Shown here in pieces: positions 1-10,428 of a stretch of 64,000 nt of DNA. Positions within the stretch are counted from its first letter, which is position 1, and every line of letters begins with the position of its first letter. The DNA lies in the NCBI GenBank assembly GCA_010093605.1, contig MU004191.1, positions 1,729,832-1,793,831 on the forward strand. Reading direction: 5' to 3'. The position numbers and the translations under genes were made by a program. This DNA is from Lophium mytilinum (Eukaryota; Ascomycota; Dothideomycetes; Mytilinidiales; Mytilinidiaceae). The notes under the pieces are model-generated. The model ran no database searches. It saw only the letters and a program-made list of their open reading frames with translations, and had not been told where the DNA came from.

Positions 1-640
1 CTTTGACGCCCAAAGCACACATCAGATCATCCTTCGCTATCTCCCAACTTTCCAACGCCTTCCGTTGGAGGAGGCATAGATCGGTCTCCTTGCTGGTGAT
101 GTAGGAGCAGGTAATCAATGATAGAAAGGCCGGTTGATGCGAATAAAGCGTTAGCACTGGAAAAGGTAATGCTTGAGGTAATCCAGTCAGGTGCCGATGC
201 TTCTTTGGCACCTCGAGTGGCTCGTTACTGGGTTCCGGGCGGACGCAGCAAATCTCATCTTGACTGCGGATATATTCGACCCAGATTTGGATGACTCTTT
301 CCCTGCATTCTTTGCCAGTGCTTCCCGTCTCCTCGCGCGCTTTCCTCACTATTCTGTGGTGGACCTCAGAGAAGGAACTCCGGGCATAGACTGGGATGGG
401 CTCGGGAAGGAGAGCCATTTTCGGAGATCCTGCGAAGTTCGACTTGAGCTCTTTTGTGAGTGTTGTCTACGGTAGGCCGATGTTTAGTGGAATTGGTCTT
501 CGAGCAAAAGCACTGGACTGGAAGAAGTCGAAGTTGTAGCAACTCTTGAAGGGGAATGGGAAGTGGCCTCATATTTTGGTGCTGCTTTGTGGGCAATTGG
601 TTCCATGGTTGACGTCTTGAGACCCTTGGAACGTTGATTC
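1..640 (+). pseudogene. Decayed coding-like segment, family unknown
   Basis: Three stretches in three different plus-strand frames read like protein: one at about 191-400, a second at about 385-535 containing the motif YGRPMFSGIGLRAKAL, and a third at about 515-635 containing WEVASYFGAALWAIGSMVDVL. They follow one another with small overlaps, as expected of a gene broken by frameshifts. The first open frame has no convincing ATG start. I do not recognise the family. It may be the upstream part of the same decayed gene as the SprT-like relic that follows, or an independent relic. An intron-rich live gene is possible, but the frame changes fall where no good GT-AG pair of normal length fits. 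Confidence 0.3.
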
Positions 641-984
641 GACCGCCACATCATGTCTTCAACACGTGTACCGAGGGCGACTACTGGCACATGATGAGGT
701 GTAGTTACAAATGCAGAAGATGCTGCCTCCAACGCCTTCTATGGCCAATATTTCCGCGGGCTAGGCTAATTAATGCTAAATTTGTCGCTTTGAATATTTG
801 TAGGACTTTTCAGAACACACACTTATAGGTCAACCTTCATGTAAAAGCTTCCACTACTAAGGGTAAGGCCGCTCCAGTGCTCTTGCCGAAGTCATACGAG
901 CCGGTATATCTGGCAACGCAGACATGCTAGTATAGGCCGCCGCAGGACGCAGATGATCAAGATATAAACAGATGCTATAGAGAG

Positions 985-1625
985 AGCAATGAAATGCGAT
1001 CGAAGAAGACACCATACGAGGTCTGAGTGCACGAGATGCTGCATCAGCGATGCCCGCTGAGGAAATGCAGAAAATCATCCAAATCTTCAATGGCCTATTC
1101 TTCCTCGGGGCCTTGAGGTCTATCAACTTCGAGTGGGTACCTAACCTGAACTCCACCAGTCACGGACCGATCTTCGGTAGTGCCGCTTCGTCAGAACACG
1201 CATGCATACAACTGCCTCACAGTGGGGAAACTGGTCTAAGGGTGTAAGTTGTTGAAACACACTACTCCATAAATGTCTTATGTTTTCTTTCGCCAATTTG
1301 GCTGCACCATTACCTACCACGGGAAAGGTTGGCAAATGGCCACAATGATACTCGAAGATATTGCCTCGAAACTTGGTAGGGTTTAATGTCGATCCAGATC
1401 GGTTTCTAGGTCTCAGAGGAGATGTTATGGTTGGATTATTGGGTTGCCGTGCATGCATGAGCTCGAGGCATACGCCTTACGTGAATGAGCAATGAAGAGA
1501 CCAAAGCAGAGCCAGACGGCCCTCATGATGCGAAAGCTGGTTCAGAGTTCTTCCAAGCATTCAAGCAGAGCATGGCGGTACTTTCGGGAAGAGCGAAGTC
1601 TGGTTGGTTGATTAGGTCTTCGTAA
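985..1625 (+). pseudogene. SprT-like zinc metalloprotease domain, pseudogene
   Basis: SprT-like proteases (the Spartan/Wss1-related zincin fold) have an N-terminal FN.xFFxGxL..V.FxW strand block, an HExxH zinc helix and a later HGxxWQ..A..IE...LLG block. Here 1065-1139 reads IIQIFNGLFFLGALRSINF followed by EWV, 1259-1283 reads TLLHK-C-L at the expected zinc-helix position, and 1318-1377 reads HGKGWQMATMILEDIASKLG. The three blocks are in order and at plausible spacing but need at least two frames. The glutamate expected after the first zinc-helix histidine reads as lysine, and in-frame stops interrupt the region. A tail at about 1486-1625 (MSNEETKAEPDG onward) is also coding-like. I infer a dead gene copy; family identity rests on motif reading only. 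Confidence 0.5.
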
Positions 1626-1741
1626 ATGTTTATGTAAAATGAGTTTGCAAGGATTCTGCATATGGGTGATAGTTTCGATCTTGTATAGTACTTTCCTTAG
1701 CATATCTTCGCTGGAAATAGAACCTGTTTGCCCCCTTCTCA

Positions 1742-2545
1742 TTGTCTCTCATTCTCAGTTCTACTACTACCGATACATATTGGCTCGAGACAACATCTGT
1801 GTAAGAGCTGGTCGTAGGTCGAAGGAGGAACAAAAAACCTGTTCAAGCTTCCGAGCTGCTGATATGATTCTGAGCCGAATTCGGGGTATTACTTGAGGGC
1901 CATCACAAGCAAACCATCCCCATCTCTAGCACTACAGACGCTAAACCAGATGAAGCTCGTCAGCCACATTCATCTTAGCGTTACACGTTCTAGCCTCGTG
2001 TGAGCGGATATCCCGAAGCCGGCCCGCTTGGGCCTCCCGCCAGCCACCAATCTTCAGCTGTCTCGCTTCAACCATCCCCTGGCATTCCATCCCCAAAGGA
2101 GACCAAGACAGCCAGCCACGCGCGGCCTAGGCGGCCTCGAAAAGGCGAGATCCCAAGGGACCGGCTCCGAATGGGGACGGAGGGACGCCGAAAGCAGCCT
2201 CAACGGCGCCTCCCTCAGCCTCGCGCACGCGTCGTGAGCTGATGGTCTTGAAGTCAATGCTGATGTCGCAGGGTTTGGCGGAGTCTCCGTGGGCTGGACT
2301 CCGCATGGCTTTATTGGTCTCGGTGCTAGACGGCTGGAGGGGAGGGGCATTGGAGAAGACGCGAAGCTTGAGATAGCTTCGTGGGTGTTTAAAAGGATAG
2401 AGATGCCTCCCAGTAACAAAGCGTGAGTTCTGAAGGTTGTGATATTTCTCTATCTTAGTTCCGATTCCATATCAGCTGTTACAGTGGAATAACAAATACT
2501 CTTTCATTTCTCTTTTCCTTCAGATCCATATATCCTCGTCCCACC
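1742..2545. other. Gene-free interval; DUF2235 gene upstream region
   Basis: No supported gene. The stretch at about 2000-2250 is GC-rich and open in several frames on both strands, but those frames lack family motifs and look like composition artefacts. A weak TATA-like tttaaaagg lies near 2388, about 150 bp before the ATG at 2546, and a pyrimidine-rich tract follows just before the start codon, as is usual for fungal promoters. Confidence 0.4.
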
Positions 2546-4295
2546 ATGTCCACCCAAACCAAACGTATCGTCATCGCATGCGACGGCACCTGGCAATCCT
2601 CCGTCAGCGAAGACGAAAACATCCCTTCCAATGTAACCAAGCTCTGCCGCCACGTCGCCCGTACCGGCACCACCCCCAGCGGGGCGGAGATCTCCCAAAT
2701 CGTCTACTACGATTCTGGCGTTGGCACCGGTTCCCTCGCGGACCTCGAGAAGAAGCGTCAAGGCGCGACAGGCGATGGACTGGCCACCAACGTCATCGAA
2801 GCGTACAACTTCATCGTCCTGAACTACAGCCCCGGCGACGAGATCTTCTGTTTTGGCTTCTCCAGGGGCGCGTACACGGCCCGTGCGGTTGCGGGGCTGG
2901 TCACGGATATCGGCGTTATGGAACCAAGATATATGCAGATTTTCCCGTTCATCTACAAAGCTTACAAGGCGAATAAGGAGGGAAAGCCGTTTAGGGAGAC
3001 GCAGGCGTGGAAGGAAATTGTAGATGGAAAATTATCGAAGAAGGGGATTGAGCTTAGCGCAAAGCCAGGAAGACGTACGGCGGAGGAGATTAGGGAGATG
3101 TGGGAGATTAAGCCGCATGGAGAGGTCGCTATTCAAGGGAGCAGAAAGGTCAAAATTGTTGGGGTTTGGGATACGGTGGGTACTTTCTATGATTTCGTGC
3201 GAAGAACGACGGCAGCTGACTTCCTTTGATCTAGGTTGGAAGTCTCGGAGTTCCTGATGGAAGGTGGATGGATAACGCTGATAAGAGGACTTCTTATGGC
3301 TTTCACAACGTGAAACTCAACGAGAGTAAGTATTGCATACGGGACACAAGGGGCCATGATGTGAGCTTCAGACTAACCTATTTCAGACATCGAGCACGCT
3401 TTTCACGCTTTGGCTTTGGATGAACGCCGAAAGGCATTCAAGCCTACCGTGTGGTACCTCCCCAAGAGCACCACAGGTAAAAAGCCAGAGCTACTGCAAG
3501 TCTGGTTCCCGGGTGTACACATCAACATCGGCGGCGGATCAGATGACGGAATCAAGGACCACGCAGGCGATCTTGAAGGTTAGCCGCTACACCCAAGTCC
3601 CTTTTTCCAACATCATCTAATTCGTCAACAACACAGGCATGTCCAACATTACCTTCGCCTGGATGCTCCAATGCATCTCCCCTTACCTCGAAATCGACCG
3701 AACCACCTACCAGCAAACGATGATCGAATACAAGGAATGGCTCGACAACATCGACTACCAGCACACCCTCCCCCCACCCCCACCACAAGGTATCAAGGAG
3801 ACCTTCTGGTCATACGTCCCCTACGTCCCCCTCGTCAACCCCGCTCCCGTAGCCTGGACGCGCACGCCTCGCGGGTGGGGTGTTGGCCGCGTCGTCGACA
3901 GCCTTACTGGCCTCATGTACAACTACGCCGGAGGCGTCAAACGCACCCCTGGTCGTTGCGAGACAGAGTTGTGGAACCCCAAGACTAAAGAGCCCCACTG
4001 GGTTCCGATTGGAGACATGGGCGATGTCAACGAGTACGTGCATCCCGTGGCTGGGTATCGGCGGACGAAGTTCCCAGAGGAGAAGAATAGCGGGTTAGAA
4101 GGGTTTAAGCGGGTAGAGCTGGCGAAGGGGAAGGGCTTCGAGTGGAGGAAAGAGGATGGGACCAGCCTGCCCGAGTATGTGATTCAGAAGGCTGGGAAGG
4201 CGCCAAATTTCGAGCGGTTGTGGATGACGGCTGATGGGCCTGGGTTGGAGGAGATGGAGTGGCTGGGGAAAGTGGATAGGGTCAATGGGCTATGA
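2546..4295 (+). CDS. DUF2235 family alpha/beta hydrolase
   Basis: Four exons: 2546-3175, 3235-3325, 3387-3578 and 3637-4295, giving 523 aa. The introns are 58-61 bp with GTGGGT, GTAAGT and GTTAGC donors and TAG/CAG acceptors, and each junction restores a conserved reading. DUF2235 hallmarks appear in order: CDGTW at residues 12-16, the nucleophile elbow FGFSRGAYTAR (GFSRG 104-108, Ser106), GVWDTVGSLG across the first junction, HALALDERRKAF, then VWFPGVHINIGGG with the probable catalytic histidine. The family is related to Tle1-type lipases/phospholipases; a lipid or ester hydrolase activity is likely, but no fungal substrate can be named. No signal peptide or membrane segment is visible, suggesting a cytosolic enzyme. 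ATG 2546 follows a CACC context (tcccaccATGtcc). Length is normal for fungal members. Confidence 0.9.
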
Positions 4296-4575
4296 AGAGT
4301 GTTTCAGATGGGCATTTCGGGTCAAGGATGAGCGTTGTTTCTTAAATGTCTACGGGCTTTATGGATGTATTTATTTTCTACTCTTGGGCTCGAACATAGT
4401 AAGGAATAAGCGTGTGGAGGAAGTAGGTGCTTTAGTTTGAGCGAAGCCTTTTGGTTTTATTTTCCTAGTTGAAGAATTTCTGTTTTCCCAGATCTACTCG
4501 TCTAAAACCTCCTTTTCCAGCTTCCACGCCGCACACATACGGCCTTTGAGTATTAGTACGGTTGGCCGGAAATAT

Positions 4576-4592
4576 CACGTGTAAGTCACGTG
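4576..4592. promoter_or_regulatory. Paired CACGTG E-boxes, 11 bp apart
   Basis: Two perfect CACGTG palindromes start at 4576 and 4587, one helical turn apart, with a third half-match (CACGT) at 4616. CACGTG is the core site of fungal bHLH factors such as Pho4, Cbf1 and the SREBP relatives. The location between convergent gene ends is unusual for a promoter element. Confidence 0.4.
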
Positions 4593-5155
4593 CATAACCT
4601 GCAAATATATCCTTGCACGTTACATACCCGCGTCACCGCAACCTTTCATCATTCACTCTACCCAATCACTAGAATTGGGGTGTTCCGTAGGGACGCAAGA
4701 AGACAAAGGGTTCTAGCATTCTTGTATGTGTAAGAATTGAGTCGCTCCCCGATCTAACAATCAACCGGAACTTGCTATAGTTCATCATTGGCCAACAAGT
4801 CGTCGATCCTGTTCATGAGAGCACCGAATAGACTCCGAGACATTGATTCTGACATTGTGGATGTTGCAAAAGGATTCGTAGTGCATAACACGTATTTCAC
4901 AATGTTTGCAGTCGATGGGCTATGGCTATGTCTTAACAGAAGCATGGTTTACTTATGCAAGAGAGGATGTTGAGGCAGATTTTGAAGAAACCGAGCCAGC
5001 AGTGCTTGCCGATGAAGGACACGAGAGACACTTCGAGGATAAACATGGCCTGGACGGCAGCAATTGGCATTTTTCTTTTCATCACGAAACGTGAATTCAG
5101 GACATGGTACGCGGCATAGGAAGAGAGTGGTGGGAGAAGGGGAATAGATTTCTAT

Positions 5156-5174
5156 CAAGCGGTGGAACCGCTTG
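5156..5174. repeat. Perfect inverted repeat, 8-bp arms
   Basis: The arms caagcggt and accgcttg flank a 3-base loop. It lies 9 bp before a second hairpin and about 185 bp beyond the RING gene stop, on its 3' side. Confidence 0.6.
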
Positions 5175-5183
5175 CATGCATTA

Positions 5184-5208
5184 GCTACGCTCTATTATAG
5201 AGCGTAGC
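5184..5208. repeat. Perfect inverted repeat, 11-bp arms
   Basis: The arms gctacgctcta and tagagcgtagc surround a 3-base loop (tta). It could fold as a stable hairpin in RNA from either strand, or be a small remnant of a terminal inverted repeat element. Nothing decides between these. Confidence 0.6.
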
Positions 5209-5358
5209 CATCTTTCGGGAGGGAAAGCGAATGTCGCCGGAGAATGCTCGTTTACAATCGCAGAGTTAGGATATCATCTTGCTTAGATTGAGAGTCATGA
5301 GTAGGCTCCAGCTGTAGGGTCATCAAACCTCCCGCTCTTCATCAAGCGCGGGCCTGAT

Positions 5359-6255
5359 CTAATTGGCCAAGATTTGTCGGCACATTGGGCAGGAGGTTTG
5401 AGCTCCCAGCGTATTCAGCCAATTCCCCAAACAAATTTTCCCAAAGACGTGTCGGCAAACTTTCGTCTTCACTGCAATGTGGTCCACATCGTAGCTTTCG
5501 TAGCACAGTGGGCAATTTTCTTCGGGTGGAACGGTGCAATCTTCTGTGACGGTGTTCATCAGTTGTTCGCCCTCAAGACGTCGCCTTTGTCGCTCCTGTT
5601 CCTCGGATTGTTCCCTCACTTGGTCGAATCGGAACATTTCTCGGAATTCTGCTGCAGCTGTCTCATGTGAATACCATGCAGGGCCCTGATAGCCGTGGTA
5701 AATGGCAAAGTTGACTCGCATGGTATCGACCGACTGGCCTTCAGTCACATGGCGAGCTGATGATCGGAGGTAGTCAAACCCGAAATTTTGAACGACACGC
5801 TCTAACTCTTGTCGATATAGATCTGCTGTATGATGAGCAACGGATCCTATCCAATGCTCTGGCGGAACCAGGATGTCAGCCAGACCTTCATTCTGCCTCG
5901 CAATGCGTATCAATTCTCGGAGAGACTGCAGGTATGGTTCGAGTTCCTCTAGAGCGGGGAAATACTGCACCATATTGGGACCGCGACGGCTGAAAGTTCG
6001 GTCTCGGTACATGGCCGTGTCAGCGGCGGCAGGGTCGAACCTGAATGCGTTGCAAACGATGTAGTCTTGAATGTCGACAAGACAGCGTAATAGTTGTCCA
6101 CGCAGCAGCCAAGGTTCTGCAATGGGATGCTCGTGACCTTCGAGGCTCAGGTAGGATGCCAAGAACTCGATGTTCAACTCCGGAAGTGGAATGACCTCGG
6201 ACGGAGCATTGCGATATTGCCAGGGAAATTCGGACTCTGGAGTAGTGTCAGCCAT
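5359..6255 (-). CDS. Fungal RING finger protein, probable E3 ubiquitin ligase
   Basis: Single exon of 298 aa; the ATG at 6255 has a good context (acagccATGg). The C-terminal 51 residues form a RING: C248-x2-C251, then C267-x-H269 in KVCRHVFGKICLGNWL, C275, and the final pair in SCPMCRQ (about 289-292). The position normally held by the fifth zinc ligand is glycine (HVFGKIC). This G variant is seen in many fungal RING proteins of this style, so the domain is probably still folded. The rest has no known domain; it is helical and contains a Q/E/R-rich stretch (about 215-232) just before the RING. RING proteins bring an E2 enzyme to a substrate; the substrate here is unknown. The DUF2235 gene ends convergently with it. 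Confidence 0.85.
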   Translation of the reverse strand: MADTTPESEFPWQYRNAPSEVIPLPELNIEFLASYLSLEGHEHPIAEPWLLRGQLLRCLVDIQDYIVCNAFRFDPAAADTAMYRDRTFSRRGPNMVQYFPALEELEPYLQSLRELIRIARQNEGLADILVPPEHWIGSVAHHTADLYRQELERVVQNFGFDYLRSSARHVTEGQSVDTMRVNFAIYHGYQGPAWYSHETAAAEFREMFRFDQVREQSEEQERQRRRLEGEQLMNTVTEDCTVPPEENCPLCYESYDVDHIAVKTKVCRHVFGKICLGNWLNTLGAQTSCPMCRQILAN

Positions 6256-7335
6256 GGCTGTGTTCCAACTAGCCCGAGAGATTTGTGTGCCGATGTTTGA
6301 TTTGGGGAGCTTGTGTCCTTGTTGAGTTTTTGAGCTGAGCTGGTGTTTGCACAGGTCAGCGTTGGAAGTATGAAGTTTTGTGCGGTTGGGGAAGCATGGA
6401 ATGGCCTCTTAAGTACCTGTTTGATCATATATCATTGTTAAGTAATTTGAAGAATGTTGTTCATTTTACATTTGCTCAAAAATTGCAACATCTCGTCGTA
6501 ACAAGAACTTTGTTAGCGATAATACACACGCTGATGAGAAGTATGACAGCTTTGATAATCACAATGTTGCTTGTATGAACCAGACCCTCAGATGGAGAAA
6601 TAAGCTGGGTGGCTCAGTTATCCATCTGCAAAAGTCTATTTGGATGCGAAGTAATGTAGTGTCGAGTGCCTTAGGTTATTGACGCCTGAGAACACAAGAC
6701 TACTTACGGGGGAATACCTTTGTACTGAACAATACATGTATGTACCTGTGAGCCGCGAGCCCTAGCACTGCTAAACAAGCCTAATGAAAATAGGACATAG
6801 GAAGCTTCAGACCATGGCTTTGCGCGGATTTGTGGATTGCCACTGTGTGTTCAACGAAGGCGCGTGTGTCTTCCATCTGAAGGGGAAATCGTGGCTCTGT
6901 CCTTGCGAATTTGGCCACTTAGTGGCGCCCCCTATCTGCACCGCGTCGAGATCTGTGTATTCTAGGTGGCTGAAGCGAAACACTACCTAACTCAGGTCTA
7001 GTTCACCGTCCAGAACCTCAAATTCGGCCCCCCGCGAACGCCACCGCTAACTTTGTATAGGCGCTTGATGCAAATAGGTTTGACGCCATTCAATAATCAG
7101 GGGACGCGCTGTGAGGCATAAATGCAGCCCTGCCGCATTCTCTGGACCTCTTCTTCAAAATCCCAAACTTCTCGCGCTGTCCGTCGCCCGCCTGTCTTTC
7201 CCCTAATTCAAATAGGTCGGAATGTGATGACGATGTTGGAAAGAGCTCCTAAAACCCCAACTCTTTGAGACGTCAACGTTGCTCGTGGCCGACATTGTTA
7301 CACTCCATATCTATCAAACGTCCAAAGCACAAGTC
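6256..7335. other. Gene-free interval, divergent promoter region
   Basis: It separates the divergent RING gene (minus) and the Apple-like gene (plus). I see no coding motif, tRNA or repeat. AT-rich DNA at 6430-6560 would suit the RING gene promoter. Confidence 0.4.
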
Positions 7336-7899
7336 ATGAAGGAGTCATTCAAACCTCCAAACGCCTCGATTTGCGGCCTTCGCAAACGCACATTTTGGAT
7401 TATATGTGCCCTCGCTCTCGCCATTGCAGCTGCAGTAATAGGTGGAGCAGCAGGCGCCCTTGTCATGGAAGAAAGTAGCCATCACATGACACCAACAGCC
7501 ATCCAATCATCCTCAACCTCTACAACCACATCTACAACCACTCTTCAGCTCTCGCCAACATTCACCCCTGCTTCTCCAACACCCACAGCAGTAACTATCG
7601 ACTGCCCGCGCTCGGACAACGCTACCTTCACGACCTCAAATGGCGAGCATTGGCTCCGCAGATGCAACGTCGATTTCGGAGGTCCGATACCTGTTAATGG
7701 GAACTACAAGACGTATTCGATGGGAGAGTGTCTTGAGATTTGTGCAACTGTAACGCCGAAATGCTATGGCGTGACGTGGGTATATGCGCAGCCGCAGGGG
7801 GTGGGAGATAGCTATTGTTGGCTGCATGAAGAACGATTAGACGGCGACGGGGTACCAGGGAGGGTTATGATGGAGAGTGCTGTGTTGATAAATGGATAA
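7336..7899 (+). CDS. Single-pass membrane protein with Apple/PAN-like domain
   Basis: Reading from the first ATG (7336) gives 187 aa; an upstream extension of the frame has no ATG. Residues 1-19 are basic and cytosolic in character (LRKRTF), residues about 20-43 form one hydrophobic helix (WIICALALAIAAAVIGG), then a Thr/Ser/Pro-rich stalk (about 52-90), then a Cys-containing outer domain. That domain carries DCPRSDNATF, RRCNVDFGG, MGECLEICA, CYGVTWVY and YCWLHEE, the spacing pattern of fungal Apple/PAN-like domains, which bind carbohydrate or protein. Topology is likely type II, with the Apple domain outside the cell and the stalk O-glycosylated. The exact ligand is unknown. The gene stands alone between long spacers. 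Confidence 0.7.
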   Translation: MKESFKPPNASICGLRKRTFWIICALALAIAAAVIGGAAGALVMEESSHHMTPTAIQSSSTSTTTSTTTLQLSPTFTPASPTPTAVTIDCPRSDNATFTTSNGEHWLRRCNVDFGGPIPVNGNYKTYSMGECLEICATVTPKCYGVTWVYAQPQGVGDSYCWLHEERLDGDGVPGRVMMESAVLING

Positions 7900-8543
7900 A
7901 GATGCATTGTGATGGGCTCTATGAGCTTGAATGACGTGTGACGTCTATATGCTACTCAAGTTGCGAAAAGTAGTCAGGGCCACCCATGCGTCTGAAAAAC
8001 GGACTTATTCCCCTTCCAATCTAGGCCCCGACATCGTTCCATTTTACTAGGCCGGTTACGAGTCAATTGAGTGTTATGTCTAGGGTTTCTCATCTAGCCT
8101 CATCCTTCAAGACTCAGCGCTAAATCCTCGACGACTCTTACAACGAAGCGCTGATATTGTCAGTCTGAGAGCGATACAACTCGGCGCACTATCGTTCCAT
8201 CTTATCTGGGGGCTTCTTATAATATTGTGGGTTGATGTCAGCACTAGACTCTGTTACCAATGTATAAGCCTGCCTACTAGCATCATCAGCAGCACACTAC
8301 AATGAATTATATTAAGAGGCCGGCGATTTACCCGTGACCTTCCTTATTCTTAGTAAGACCTACTCCCGCTTTTACCATATACACACGATCCTAGCTCTCA
8401 GCCCCGTCTAGCGCCGATCAGAAGCGTATACGGCGTATACCAGAGTATGATTTAAGTAAGGGTACTTCCTCTGTTAAACTCTTTTTCTCCCTACTTCAAC
8501 TTTACCATCGCTCTTCAATACTTTCCACAAGAATTTCATCATA
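7900..8543. other. Gene-free interval
   Basis: 3' flank of the Apple-like gene and promoter of the reductase gene. No gene seen. A small near-palindrome around 8423-8440 (cgtatacggcgtatac) is the only structure noticed. A pyrimidine-rich run (8466-8530) precedes the next ATG. Confidence 0.4.
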
Positions 8544-9668
8544 ATGGCCCCTAACAAATCAATCATCTTCCAAAAAACCGTGGACGAAGTCCCCATCCCT
8601 GGCACCCACCTCAGCATCGAAGACCGTCCAATCGACCTCTCCCTCCCTCCTCCCGATGGCGGTCTCCTGCTCAAAAACTACTACCTCTCCGTAGACCCCT
8701 ACATGCGCACGCGCATGGAAGCACGATTCCCCAAGTTCTACGTCTCGTTCTTCGACGTCGGCGAGCCGATCCACAACGGTGGCGTCGCCAAAGTGCTCAA
8801 GTCGCGGAACCCCAAGTTCGCTGAAGGCGATGTCGTTTACTTCTTCAATGATAAGGGCCTCCCGTTCCAGGAGTACACGGTCTGCGATGCCGCAATGGCC
8901 GAGATTCCGTTCAAAGTGGAAAATCCCTACAATGTCGACGTCCGCCATTACGTCGGCGCGCTTGGCCTCGCGGGACTGACGGCGTACGGGTCGCTTTATG
9001 AGATCGGGAAGCCGAAGGCGGGTGAGACGATCTTGGTGTCTGCGGCTAGTGGGGCCGTTGGGCAGCTTGTTGGGCAGCTGGCGAAGAAGGAGGGCCTTAG
9101 GGTTCTTGGTAGTGTGGGGAGCGATGAGAAGCTGAAGTATATTGTTGATGAGTTGGGGTTCGATGGCGGGTTTAACTACAAGACGGAGGAGCCACGTAAG
9201 GCGCTGAAGAGGCTGGCACTAAACGGGGTTGATATCTACTATGATAACGTGGGTGGACCGTTGCTGGAGGCCGCCCTTGGCGAGATGAACTTGTTTGGGC
9301 GGGTTGGTAAGTGGTTTCCGTGACCTTCTCATCTTGGCCAGACTTGCTAATTTGATGGCATAGTGTCTTCTGGTATGATCTGCGACTACAATAAGCAACC
9401 GGAGAATCGGTACGGAGTGAAGAGTCTCAGGGCGATTTACATGCGGCGCATCACCTTTCAGGGTTTCATTTGCATTGACGAGAACATTCTCAAGCACTTC
9501 CCCGCGATGCAAGAGGCTATAGGGAAGGGACTTGCCGACGGCTCGATCAAATTCAAGCAGGACATCACGGTAGGCATTGAGAATGCAATCGGTGCCTTTT
9601 TGGATTTGCTAAATGGTGGCAATAATGGGAAGGCACTAGTCCAGCTCGCGGATCTAGACGTAGACTGA
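8544..9668 (+). CDS. Zinc-independent MDR reductase (alkenal/enone reductase type)
   Basis: Two exons, 8544-9306 and 9364-9668, with a 57-bp intron (GTAAGT donor, CTAAT branch site, TAG acceptor); 355 aa. The protein has the N-terminal lobe block VDPYMRTRM (50-58), the nucleotide-binding stretch VSAASGAVGQLVGQLAK (165-181) with the A-x-G-x-x-G loop, GSVGSDEK for NADPH phosphate contact, and across the splice YDNVGG...GRVVSSGMICDYN. Catalytic-zinc cysteines of classical alcohol dehydrogenases are absent. This is the leukotriene B4 dehydrogenase/prostaglandin reductase/CurA branch, which reduces alpha,beta-unsaturated ketones and aldehydes with NADPH in the cytosol. Detoxification of lipid-derived enals is the likely role, but secondary-metabolite reduction is also possible. 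Coding-strand composition shifts from C-rich to G-rich part way through. Confidence 0.92.
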
Positions 9669-10428
9669 ACAAATTATGGCTGCCTATGGTTTGCGTCAAT
9701 CCAATCATCTCACGAACAATTCTCATTACAGCTCTACGCAACTTGAAACCCCTCATCGAGAACTTACTTGCTGATCACTTACAAATAATATAGGCCCACA
9801 ACAGATCCTTGAAAGCAAACGTATCAGTCGCAAAAAAGCGAACAACTCTACGAGGGGGGTTGAAAGCGCCAGGTAGCACCCTTCGCGGAATTCCACTAAC
9901 CGAAAGTCCCCACCCCCATCATCTCACCTATGTATCGCTTGTGTCGCCACCGAGTGAAATCCACATAAGCGCAGTCATGCGGAGAGACCTCTGCTGCCTG
10001 AACGCGAGTACATGCATGAGTGAGAGGCGCTGTCGGATGCACCCTGCTAAAACCCTAATGTACACATATACTAGTTGCTGATGTCCAATCAGCAACGTCT
10101 GATCTGCACGCATGCCTGCAGTATTGCGGGACCTTATCTGAATTGGATGCACCGCATTGGGTGTCCCAAGACTACGCCTCCATACAAAGGTAGGATTCGC
10201 AACGGCTACGGCACAGCTGTTGCCTTGTGAGGCTGTTTTCGAGACCGAAACAGAGTATATAAGTGGCCTCAATTCTCGAATTTTATAGTGCCTCACCACC
10301 TTCTTTCCCATACCTCCTACTTCCTATATCAGCTTGTCAAAACTTCTTCTCAGCCTCTTAAACTCTCGATCTCGACTCAAAATTCATACTTCTCATCTTA
10401 GCAAGACTCCTTGCTCCACACTTCCACC
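9669..10428. other. Gene-free interval, promoter of the AAA gene
   Basis: No convincing gene on either strand. The last 170 bp contain a TATA element and a CT-rich leader before the ATG at 10429. Confidence 0.5.
10256..10262 (+). promoter_or_regulatory. TATA box upstream of AAA ATPase gene
   Basis: A perfect tatataa lies 167 bp before ATG 10429 and is followed by a CT-rich stretch, the usual layout of an inducible fungal core promoter. Position and strand are the only support. Confidence 0.5.

Larger units (their letters stand above)
4296..5358. other. Convergent intergenic region, no supported gene
   Basis: It lies between the 3' ends of the DUF2235 gene and the RING gene. Short open frames near 4788-5094 lack conserved motifs and a sound start, so I do not call them. 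The interval does hold a pair of CACGTG sites and two adjacent hairpins, listed separately, which hint at an unannotated transcript. Confidence 0.5.

Noticed and set aside
4788-5094. Short open frames near 4.8-5.1 kb
   Set aside because: The first begins at TTG, neither has a motif, and they overlap in different frames. Not enough for a gene call.
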